From Rhododendron vialii (Eukaryota > Streptophyta > Magnoliopsida > Ericales > Ericaceae), in the NCBI RefSeq assembly GCF_030253575.1, contig NC_080569.1:1322001-1386000 (forward strand): a DNA stretch of 64,000 nt, read 5' to 3'. Below are positions 38,262 through 49,100 of this stretch, piece after piece. The position numbers were made by a program, and so were the translations under genes. How positions within the stretch are numbered: the first letter of the stretch is position 1; the number at the start of each line of letters is the position of its first letter. Under the pieces are notes generated by a model, which saw nothing but the letters and a program-made list of their open reading frames with translations, searched no databases and was not told the origin of the DNA.

Positions 38262-38462
38262 GGGAGCTGATGAAAGAGAGGGACTTGAGAAGGATTTTAG
38301 GGTTGTGGCTCAGACGAGCTTCAACCTCAGAATCCCGTCCGTGAGTTGCTAGCATGGACAGTCCACTGTGTTCATGTATCACTGATCAAGTAATTAAGAT
38401 AACATATCGTCATATAGTGTAATAGTGGTCCAAACGGGATGACATTAAGCCTTTTGTTAAGA
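38262..38462 (+). pseudogene. Duplicated 3' end of the PPR gene
   Basis: GGGAGCTGATGAAAGAGAGG and AGAAGGATTT...GGTTGTGGCTCAG match the last ~95 bp of the intact PPR coding region at 22577-22671. Similarity goes on into its 3' flank (GTCCAAACGGGATGAC against GTCCAAACAGGATAGT). Small differences destroy the frame. It lies about 16 kb away, directly beside GST C on the opposite strand. Confidence 0.75.
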
Positions 38463-38638
38463 CGTTTGAAGCTTGAAACCGAATCAAGAAAACACAAGAT
38501 CAATTACAACATAAGAAACTTCAACTCGAGATGGTCAAAGCGATTTGACCTTGACTTTAAAACAAACGACATCAGATTATGGGAAATCATTTTATTGCGT
38601 GAAAAAAGTATTTCCCCAACTTAAAAAGCACTCGTCGA

Positions 38639-39662
38639 TTAATTGCTGGCTTGCATTGCGACGACCTTAAGCCAAGCCGGCCTAGCCAGGATATCAGCGC
38701 ACCACGCGCTGACACGGGGGCGTGAATCGAACAGCTTCTTGACTTGGGTACCCATCAGCAGTTGAATGCACGGGAGGTGGTGCAGATCCGCCAAGGTGAA
38801 GTCGTGTCCGCCCAAGTACTTGGACTGAGCCAGCCGAGCCTCGTATATGTCCAGAACTAGACCCAGTTTGGCCGTCTTCTCATCCACCACCGCAGCAGCG
38901 GCTGTCATCCCAAACATGGTCTTGAAAACAAGCTCCCAACAGAGGCTCGAAGCCACCGGGTCAAACTGGTTGCCCTCCACTTGTATCCACATGGATGCAA
39001 TCGCCATCTTCTTGGCATCCGAATACATCAACTGGTTTCCCTTGCCGGCGTAAGCATGTGATAAGTATGAGGTAATCGCCCTTGATTCTGCAAATTCAAT
39101 ACCAAAGTCGAATGATGTTAGGTTTCTCTGTGCAACTTGTAGGGTCTCTGTGTATAGACACACGAAGGACAATTCATCGACAGAAGATCGAACAAAAAAA
39201 ATCATACTATTAGCTGTCTAAAACAAAACAAATGATCATCTGAACAAATTCTACAAATTGAACCATTTTTTAGCTCCAAGGTTAAAGGGACATTAATGGA
39301 TCTGTATAGAGTAGGTAGGTAGTAACCATACCGAAGAGTGTCAGATCTCCATCTTCAAATGCTGGAAGTTGACCAAATGGCTACACGAGGGGAGAAAGGG
39401 AGAAATTTTTACAAGTCAAATTAACAAAGAAAACGAAAACAACTTAGTAGCACTACTCTGTTCATGGCTCATTTGAGAAGACGTTGTTTTTCTATAGTTT
39501 TTGTTGTACAATTAATCTTACGTTGAGAGAAATGAAAGGTTCCATTTTGTGGCCGCCGGTGCTCATGTCAACCGGAACTAACTCGAAGTCGAGTTGTTTC
39601 TCGTAGAGGCAAGCGAACACGCGCTGGGACGCGGTTGATAACACGGCTCCGTGGACCTTCAT
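38639..39662 (-). CDS. Phi-class glutathione S-transferase C (three exons)
   Basis: Exons 39662-39522, 39380-39332 and 39087-38639 (141, 49 and 449 nt) give 212 residues. Starts MKVHGAVLSTASQRVFACLY with the catalytic serine at residue 9, then PFGQLPAFEDGDLTLFE, KYLGGHDFTLADLHHLPCIQ and a final AWLKVVAMQASN. An in-frame ATG at 39710 would add 16 residues not seen in the family, so 39662 is preferred. The most compact and undisturbed member of the array. A GNQLMYSDAKKMA segment is one residue longer than in copies A and B, shared with copy D, which groups C with D. Confidence 0.93.
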
Positions 39663-39846
39663 TTTCGCCGTTTCCGACCGAGAAAGCTTGGTGAGGGAAC
39701 AGTGACTCATGAAAATCCTAAGAGAAACAGATCGAGGAGTTAAGTAAGAACTTTGGGGGTATGGTAAGGACTTTGGGAGGATGAAGGGACTTTTATAACG
39801 TGGGAATAGAAGTGATCACTTTCCTCGGTTTTCCCAATTCTAGAAT

Positions 39847-40236
39847 CAGAAAGTCTACACACATACACTTTGTGCACAGATTGTGCACAGATTTTATTGT
39901 GGAGATCACCACGGGTCCCACACGAATCATCCAAGCCGTTCATTAAATGTAAAACACTTTTTTAATGGACCTCATAAAAAATAAGCTCAATCCGATACCT
40001 ATAAGTGCTCGATCCAACCACATAACTTTTCATTAACCGAAAATCTGAATGAAAAATTAGATGGTTGGATGAAGCACCTATAGGTATTGGATTGAGCCTA
40101 TTTTTTACGGGAACCTTTGAAAAACTGTTTTACATTTAATGAACGGCTCGGATGATTTGTGTGGAACCCGTGGTGGGCCCCACAAAAAAATCTGTGCACA
40201 ATATGTGCACAGACTGCTGTGTGTGTAGCAGCTCTC
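39847..40236. mobile_element. Mutator-type fold-back MITE, family M1, copy 2
   Basis: A 390-bp element closely resembling 12358-12749, in the same orientation, starting CAGAAAGTCTACACACATAC and ending GTGTGTAGCAGCTCTC. It has a perfect 9-bp target duplication TTCTAGAAT (39838-39846, 40237-40245). It sits about 180 bp upstream of the GST C start codon, where it could affect the promoter. Confidence 0.8.
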
Positions 40237-40245
40237 TTCTAGAAT

Positions 40246-41237
40246 GCTCCAATTTGAGAGTGGTACTGGTGTAGGTCTCCGGCACTCCACCGTCCCATGA
40301 TGCTAATATTTTTTTTGGTTAGTTGAGCTGCGCTGGGCTCCCTTTGACCTAAATTTCGGAGTATCATCTTGTCATTGTTTATTAGTACAATTTTTGGTTG
40401 AAATTGTGTATCTAATCTCTCCTTTTGAGGCAAAATGTTTGCTAAGCAGCCTAAGAAACATAAGTACTTATTTTTTGAATTAAAAGTGATGTATTATGAG
40501 AGAATGACCTGTCTCGTGAGGGGAAAATGACGACCAATGACCTATTTTGATAATTAATACCCGTCAAGAACATTTTCAGCATTAAGAAATGTAAGTATTT
40601 AAAAAATAATAATCTAAGTGGAACATGATAATTTAGATGAGTTGATCAAGATAAAAACTACCATGAGCAGGATTATGCTTATTTTGATCCCCATTTTCTT
40701 ATGAGCAAAGTCATAGTTGAATATTGTAGTCAATGAGCACAACATTAGCTATGACGAAAGGAATCGAAAAAAATAAGTTCATTGTAGTTAAGAAAACACA
40801 AGATCAATTACGATCTTTCTTGGTCACGAAGGACTACGATTTCCTCTTATTTCACAACCGTGCATATCCCATATCAATTACAACATAAGAGATTCTACTC
40901 GAGATGGTCAAAGCAATCTTATCTTGGCAGACAGAGAATATTTTCGATGACTCAAACACAGACATACATTAAAGCAAAAGACATTAAGTTATGGAAAATA
41001 GTTTTGGCACTCTCATTCTTATTAGTTTTTTTTTTTTTTTTTTGATCCGCCTCATTCTTATTAGTTTACTCTCTTTTTCTTGTTCTTACTCACATGAAAT
41101 TATTATAAAACCATCCTTATTTTTTCACTTTCCACGTACGAAGGAATGAAGGATAATTTTCTTAATTTAAATGAATTATGACAAGAAAAGAAGTGGAAAA
41201 GGATCTTTATTTCCCTAAATTAAAGAGCAATTGTATA
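40246..41237. other. Spacer in the GST array
   Basis: No gene. Contains another copy of the GST 3'-flank block (TTACAACATAAGAGATTCTA then CTCGAGATGGTCAAAGCAAT near 40877-40915), showing that a further GST unit once ended here. Confidence 0.5.
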
Positions 41238-41375
41238 TTAATTGTTGGCTTGCATTCCGACGACTTTAAGCCAAGGCCAGCCTAGCCAGGATATCGGGGC
41301 ACCACGCGCTGAGATGGGGGCGTGAATCAAACAGTTTCTTAAACTGGGTACCCATCACTTGAATGTTGGGGATGT
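41238..41375 (-). pseudogene. Phi-class GST exon 3 fragment
   Basis: The complement matches the last ~45 codons of the GST genes, including an MGTQ-like start, the KKLFDS region, LAW-like residues and a final NN then stop, with small frame-changing differences (e.g. in the CCAAGGCCAGCC stretch). The rest of the gene is missing; the sequence ends abruptly near 41375. It is the relic of a fifth array member. Confidence 0.8.
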
Positions 41376-41639
41376 TGAAATACGTTCATTTGAAGCCTTT
41401 GCAAAAATAAGTTCATTTGAAGCCTTTGCAATATGCTGAAAGAACGGTTTGTGTTTTCCGGCCAAGGCTGATATGCTTGTTATTCCTTTTTTCGTTGGAT
41501 TTTATAATTTTAGTTTAGCTAATGAATTTTCTTATGCACATGTAACAGATCGAAGTTCCTAGCTAGGTTGTAAGTGGCAGCTCATATTTTAACTGAATCA
41601 TCTATAATGAATTAGTAGTGGTAATGCAAAACTTTGCGC

Positions 41640-41985
41640 CCACGAGTAATTTTTTGCGGTCAAGGGTAATTTTTATGGCCATAAGTAATTCTTTCCGGCC
41701 AGGAGTAATTTTACGCGGCCAGGAGTAATTCTTTGCGGCCAAAAGTAATTTTTAGTGGCCAAGTATAATTTTTTGTGACCATAAGTAATTCGACGCGACC
41801 ATGAGTAATTGTAATTCTACGTGGCAAGGAGTAATTCTTCGCGGCCAGAAGTAATTAATTTTTTGCGGCCAGGAGTAATTCTTTATGGCTAGGAGTAATT
41901 CTCTGCGGCCATAAGTAATTCTTCGCCTTCGACCATCATGCATATAGTAATCACGCTTTCAAAACTATGCGGCCATGAGTAATTT
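41640..41985. repeat. Second array of the ~20-bp minisatellite, one orientation
   Basis: About 16 degenerate copies of a unit like GAGTAATTCTTTGCGGCCAG. The unit is the same as in the right-hand half of the inverted array at 14806-15442, but without an orientation switch. Confidence 0.8.
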
Positions 41986-42297
41986 TTAGGATTCCGACGA
42001 ACAATTAACAACCCAAAGATAAAACCCAAATCACGGCCAAACTTTCTTAATGTTTGCGTCCATCGGAAGTAGAGTTAACCGTTTATATTCGAAGTTTCCC
42101 AAAGATAATGAAAGTATAGTATAGAACACTGATAATCAAAGAGAGGATGAGAGAGGGAGAGAGTTTTTTTAGGTTAAAAGCAAAAAAAAGGTTAGAAATA
42201 GAAATAGAAATCTTATACAGGGATAAGTTGCACCTTTTCATAAAAGACACAACTCTTGGATGATGTCCATGTTTCCTGAAAAAAATACTAGAACCAA

Positions 42298-42853
42298 CAG
42301 GGACGGATTCAGGAATGTATCCTAGTGGAGGCACCTGTTAATTATAATGACGAAAGTTTATTTTTTTAGTCAACCATAGTATGATCGTTCAAAATTATAG
42401 CATGCAATACTAATTACAAAAGTTTATAAAGTATATTTTAAGTTAAATTAGGTAAAAATAAGCACAAAATTTCAGACAAAATTTTTAAAGTATGTTTTAA
42501 ATGAACATTAACAAATTTTAGAATGATCGAGTTAGTTTTGTTAATGTCTTTATTTTAAAATATTTCTCCGAGACAGTTAAAAACAAAGAGAATTAAAAAA
42601 GAATAGCTCCAAATAGACAAACAGTTCATAAAGTAACAAGTATAAATGCATCATATGATGAAATTAAGACAGAAAACTAATTCTATATGTCATTTTCGGG
42701 ATATATACAAGTGTGTATGTTTATAAATTAGCATATTTTCATAATTATGCTAATTTATACATAAATATTCTTAAAAAATATTTTTATTTCAAATGGGGGC
42801 ACGCGTTCGAGTGGGGGCACGTGCCCCGCGTGCCCCATGTCCGTCTGTCCCTG
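42298..42853. mobile_element. Non-autonomous hAT element
   Basis: A 556-bp AT-rich element with inverted ends CAGGGACGGA (left) and CAGGGACAGA (right, read inward) and a perfect 8-bp target duplication AGAACCAA (42290-42297, 42854-42861). CAGGG ends with 8 bp are the hAT signature. It is inserted in a GST 3' flank: the sequence resumes as CCCATTTTTTCCACAAACCA, also found at 33218. Confidence 0.85.
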
Positions 42854-43171
42854 AGAACCAACCCATTTTTTCCACAAACCAATAGCAATTCGCATGCATG
42901 ATAAATAGTACACTAACAACAGTAGAATAAAAGTTGGAAGAAGAAAGCACCTAATTTCCACTCTCTTTCTCTTTTTCTCACCAACCAAATGACAACACTT
43001 ACAACATACAGACTCGAGGTGGTCAAAGCGATCTGACCTTGAAATACCAAACTTATTACCAATATGACTTATTACAAAAGCTCTAAATAAAGGGAAATGG
43101 ATTTTGCACTCCTTTTTAATTCGGCAGCATATTTTTTCCGGTTCTTATTCACGTGGAAGAGCAATGGTAGA

Positions 43172-46100
43172 TTAGTTGTTGGCTTGCATTGCAAGAACCT
43201 TAAGCCAAGCCGGCCTGGCCAGGATATCGGCACACCACGCGTTGACATGGGGGTGTGAATCAAACAGTTTCTTAACTTGGGTACCCATCAAAACTTGAAT
43301 GTTGGGGAGGTGGTGCAAATCCGCCAAGGTGAAGTCGTCTCCGCCCAAGTACTTGGACTGAGCTAGTCGCGCCTCGTATACGTCCAGAACTTGACCCAAT
43401 TTGGCCTCCTTCTCATCCACCACTGCGGCGTCCGTTGTCATCCCGAACATGGGCTTGAAAACAAGCTCCCAATAGAGGCTCGAAGCCACCGGGTCAAACT
43501 GGTGAGCCTCTGCTTCCATCCACATCGATAGGATGGCCATTTTCTTCCCATCCGAATATATCAACTGGTTCCCCTTGTCGGCATATGCATGTGCGATGTA
43601 CAAGTTTATTGCCCTTGATTCTGCAAATCCAACATCAAAGTCGAATTGTATAGGTTTCTCTGTACTCTTGAATTTGAGTTATTATATATAGGTTTCTATG
43701 TTAGAAAAGAGAATTGCAAACAACTTTGCTTTCATTGATCTGTAGCTAGCAACTGTATTTAAAATTTAAAATATAGGTCTAACATGCATGATATAAACTA
43801 CAAGACTTGATGTCTAAGAAATTCAAACCAACTAGAAAACATTTAGAATAAAGAAATTTATACTAATTGGAGTAGTAAACACGAATAATGACCTGACTGA
43901 AAAGGAAACTTAATAATAAAACCTAAGAACATGGAAAACATAATACTACTGTATTAATTTCTTAATACTTATGCTAACACGGTCAGTGAAAGAGAACATT
44001 TTTTTTGTCACTCGATAGATTTATAGCCTACTCCTAATGGGATGAGAAAAGGGTACCGCTAAGCGGCAAACGGGTAAGGCAAGCCCCAACCACCACACTA
44101 AACACTCGTGCTCCAGGCGAGAATTGAAACCCTGCCTTCCATTTGGAAGAGGTGAAGAAGTGGTTACTGTTGGAGTTTTTCAAAATAAAAGGTTGCGGGA
44201 GGTTATTCGTGAAAAGGTGCGACACCTTTTCACATGGGGTATGACTTTACGTGAATAGTTATTACACCTATTAACTTAGGGTGTGACTATTAGAATGGGG
44301 TGTGATTGTTAGGAAGGGATGTGATACATGGAGGTGCCTCCATGAGGCATGACTCTTCCTAATTAATTATTTGCATGAAAGGGTGCCTACTAAAAGGCAT
44401 GATCCTTTCTCATAATTAATTGTCTCCAAAAGACATACCCTTTCTAATGTGTGTTTACAAAAGACACAACCTTTCACGTAAGGGTGCCTATAAGTCTATA
44501 AATAGGCCATTGGTTAATTCATTTGACACACCAATAAAATATCCAGAAACTCTCCTGCTTCTCTGTCTCGTTGTTTTCTATACTGTTATTCCGTTATTCT
44601 GCAGAAACGGAATTAACAGTACTTGGTTCAATTGATTCTCATAGGCTCGGTATTCTGTCTGTCCTTCGTTTGTGCGGACGCAGGCAGAAGATCATTGATC
44701 GGGCTTCGTTTTATCCTCAGAACAGATTCGCTGTAACCCGGTGCACACCTATTGATGGGGGCGAATACTGTTTTCGGAAAGCGACGACGTAACGTGACTC
44801 GAAGCGGTTTCCATCAGTTTGTTCAAGTTTCAGAAGGCTCCAGATTTTGAAGGTTCCAATTTTTGCACCAACAATCGAAAACAGTATTCTACCATGGCTT
44901 CAAAATCGTTGCGAGCGTTGACACAAGATTTCGTGAAATTGGACAAGTTTGATGGCGGTAACTTCAGACGTTGGCAAAAGAAGTTGCATGTTTTGCTTAC
45001 GACTCTCAAAGTCGTGTATGTTCTCACCAACCCCTTTCCGGAGGAGAATGAAGATGAAACATTGGAGGAGGCTCGTGTGAGGAAGAAGTTTGAAAGTGAT
45101 GACTACATTTGCAAGGGTCATATTCTGAATGCACTTTCGGATGCTTTGTTCGATGTGTATTCGGATACGGAGACTGCAAAGGAGATGTGGGATTCCTTGG
45201 AAGGGAGGTATTTGACTGAAGATGCAACAAGTAAGAAATTTCTGGTCAGTCAATTTATGAACTACAAAATGATTGATAACAAGTCTGTGATTGATCAGTT
45301 GCATGAAATTCAGCATATCTTAAATCAGTTTAAGGTTAAGAACATGAACATGGATGAATCGATCATAGTGTCATCTGTGATTGATAAACTTCCTCCCTCC
45401 TGGAAAGAGTATAAGAAAACTCTTAAACACAAAACTGAAGATCTTACGCTGGAACAATTGGCTGTCCATCTTCGGGTGGAGGAAGAGTCAAAGCGTCAAG
45501 AAAAGAAGGAACTTGGAGATAATATTTCCAAGATCCATGTAGTGGAGGGAGGAAAGAGTACCAACAAGGGTAAAGGTAAACAGAAGCAGAAAGCCCGAAA
45601 GGGCGATGACCGTGGTGATGAACCAAAAGGAAAAAAGCCAAAAGTTGTATGTTGGCGTTGCGGTCAGCCAGGGCACTTTAAGAAGGACTGCAAGTCCAAC
45701 AAGAAGAATGATCCAGGGGCATCGAGTTCAAAGAATAACTTTGTGGCTGTAATATCTGAGATTAATGTTCTCGAGGATGCTGATAACAGGTGGATCGACT
45801 CAGGGGCTACAAAGCATGTGTGCAATGATAAGAGGTTCTTCACCGACTATGAATCGGTTGAAGATGGTACAGTTCTTTACATGGGTAATTCATCAACTGC
45901 TCTTATCAAAGGCAAAGGAAAAGTGGACTTAGAGTTCACTTCTGGGAAGATTCTGACTCTGACTGATGTTTACTATGTACCAGAAGTTAGGAAAAACCTT
46001 GTATCTGGAAGCCTGCTTAATAAGCATGGTTTCAAGTTAGTGTTTGAGTCAGGCAAATTTGTTCTGTCTAAGAGTGGTACTTTTGTTGGGAAAGGCTATT

Positions 46101-49100
46101 TGTACGAGGGCATGTTCAAGCTTAACATTAATAACACAGTTGCTATTTCTGCTTACTTGATTGACTCTCTTTCTTTATGGCATAATCGGTTGGGGCATGT
46201 TAATACTAGGAAAATGGATACTATGGTTAAATTAGATTTGATACCTAAATATGATGTTGATATGGTTGATAAATGCAAAGTGTGTTCACTTACTAAAATA
46301 ACCAGAGTTCCATTTCCTAAAATTGAAAGAACAACTACTCTGTTAGAACTTGTTCATAGTGATGTGTGTGACATGCATAGCACTCCAACTAGAGGAGGTA
46401 AGGAATATTTTGTAACTTTCATAGATGACTATTCCAAATATTGCTATGTGTATCTATTGCATTCAAAAGATGAAGTTCTTGAGAAGTTTATTGCTTTTAA
46501 AACCGAAGTTGAAAATCAATGTGGAACAAAGATAAAACGTTTAAGGTCTGATAGGGGTGGTGAATACCATTTCCCTGATTACTGTGAATCAGTTGGGATC
46601 ATTCATGAGAAAACTGCACCTTATACTCTATAGCAAAATGGAGTTGCTGAAAGAAAGAATCGGACTTTGACTGAGATGGTTAATGCTATGCTTAGCAATT
46701 CAGGATTAAGTAGTGGTATGTGGGGCGAAGCCATACTTACTGCTACTTATATTTTGAATAGGGTGCCTCTCAAAAAGTCTAATATAACTCCTTATGAGTT
46801 ATGGAAAAGAAAGAAACCGAACCTAAGTTATTTCAAAACTTGGGGATGTAGAGCAATCGTTAGATTGCCGAAATCCAAAAGGAAGAAGTTGGGTGAAAAA
46901 GGAATTGAATGCATATTCATTGGTTATGCTTTACATAGTAAAGCATATCGGTTTCTGGTTTCTGAGCCAAATGATTCAGTTGGAGTAAACACCATTATTG
47001 AATCACGTGATGCAGTATTTTATGAGAATAGGTTCGTATCTATTCCAAAGGTGCCTAATCAAGAGAATGAGCCAGACTCTCTGGAGTCTGACATAGAGGC
47101 GGAACCTACGGAACATGACGGACTTAGGAGAAGCAAAAGGGCTCGAGTTGCTAAGTCATTTGGTCCTGACTTCATAGTTTATCTAGTTGAAGGAACTAGA
47201 AAGATTGCAGATAATCATTTCATGATTTCGCTTCATGTGGAATCGGATCCCTTGACCATCGGGGAGGCTATGAAATCACAAGATTATGCTTTCTGGAAAG
47301 AAGCAATCCAGGATGAAATGGATTCTATTATGGGTAATAATACCTGGGTTCTTGCTGATTTGCCTCCGGGTTCCAAAGCCATTGGCTGCAAATGGATTTT
47401 CAAGAAGAAAATGAGGGTCGATGGTACAATCGACAAGTTCAAGGCACGGTTGGTTGCCAAGGGCTTCACGCAAAAAGAAGGTATTGATTATTTCGATACT
47501 TATGCTCCGGTGGCAAGGATCTCTACAATTAGAGTACTAATTGCGTTGACTTCCATTTATAAACTTGAGATTCACCAAATGGATGTTAAGACTGCATTCC
47601 TAAATGGTGAGTTGGATGAAGAGATTTATATGGAGCAACCGGAGGGTTTTGTTGTGCAATGTCAAGAACACAAAGTATGCAAACTTGTTAAGTCTCTTTA
47701 CGGACTTAAACAAGCACCTAAACAGTGGCATGAAAAGTTTGATAAGGTGATTGTATCAAACGGGTTTAGGATACACCAGTCTGATAAATGTGTATATAGT
47801 AAATTTAGTGGTAATCAAGGTGTAATCATATGTTTGTACGTGGATGATATGCTTATCTTTGGGACTGATCTAGAAAGCATTCAAAGTACAAAGGATATCC
47901 TTTCATCTAGTTTTAGTATGAAGGATATGAGTGTTGCTGATGTAATTCTGGGAATCAGAATTAAGAGACAAAAAGGAAATTTAATCCTTAGTCAGTCTCA
48001 TTACATTGAGAAAGTTCTAAAGAAGTTTAATCACTTTGATTGCACGCCGATTTCTACACCATTTGATCCACATGTTAAGTTGTATCCTAATACTGGTAGA
48101 GCAATTTCACAACTAGAATATTCTAGAGTGATAGGAAGCTTGATGTATGCCATGACTTGCACAAGACCAGATATTGCATACGCTGTGGGGAAACTAAGTA
48201 GGTACACACATAATCCAAGCGATGTCCATTGGCACGCAGTTAATCGGGTATTGAGGTATCTAAAGAAAACTATAGACTATGGGATGGTTTATAGTGGTTA
48301 TCCTTCGGTTCTAGAAGGATATACTGATGCTAGTTGGATAGCCAAGAATGAAGATCACTTGTCAACAAGTGGATGGGTCTTCACACTTGGTGGAGGAGCA
48401 GTTTCTTGGGGATCTAAGAAACAAAGTCTCATTACAGACTCAACTATGGCAGCTGAGTTTGTAGCACTAGCAGCAGGGAGCAAAGAGGCAGAGTGGCTGA
48501 GAAGTATGTTGTGGGAGATACCCATGTGGCCAAAACCTATGCCACCTATATCTTTGCATTGTGATAGTCAGTCGACTCTATCACGGGCTTATAGCCAGGT
48601 GTATAATGGAAAGTCCAGGCATATAGGACTTCGACATAGCTATGTGAGGAACTTGATTACAGATGGGGTGATAACCATTGATTATGTAAAATCAAGTCAA
48701 AACTTGGCTGATCCTTTAACAAAAGGTCTTGCAAGGGATTTGATGTGGAGAACATCACAGGGGATGGGACTCAAGCCCATTGAAATTTAATCACTCTTGG
48801 TGGAAACTCGACTCAACGCTTGAATAACATCAAGTCTTGGGTTCAATGAGCAAAGTACACCATAAGTTGTGGTTGCAAGCATTTTCCGATTTTATCCATC
48901 CCATGGTAAATGCTTGGTACCTGTAATGTAAACATGGAGGTTAAGCTACTTAGCTTTTAATAGACTTCTAACGGTTTGTTAGGTTTCAAGTGCTGTAGTT
49001 ACAGGGGCACTTTCAAAGTCTACCTATATGAGTGTGAAGGTGGTGCCGCCTTCTATGGGTTCAAGGGCTAGGACTCTAGAGCGCTCATGAAATTCAGGAT

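Noticed and set aside
39492-39710. GST C start at the upstream ATG (39710)
   Set aside because: The extra 16 residues are absent from sister genes, and 39662 gives the conserved MKVHG start.
44420-44792. Short reading frames in the left Copia LTR, repeated at 49602-49974
   Set aside because: They lie wholly inside the LTRs and have no domain; their duplication simply mirrors the two LTRs.
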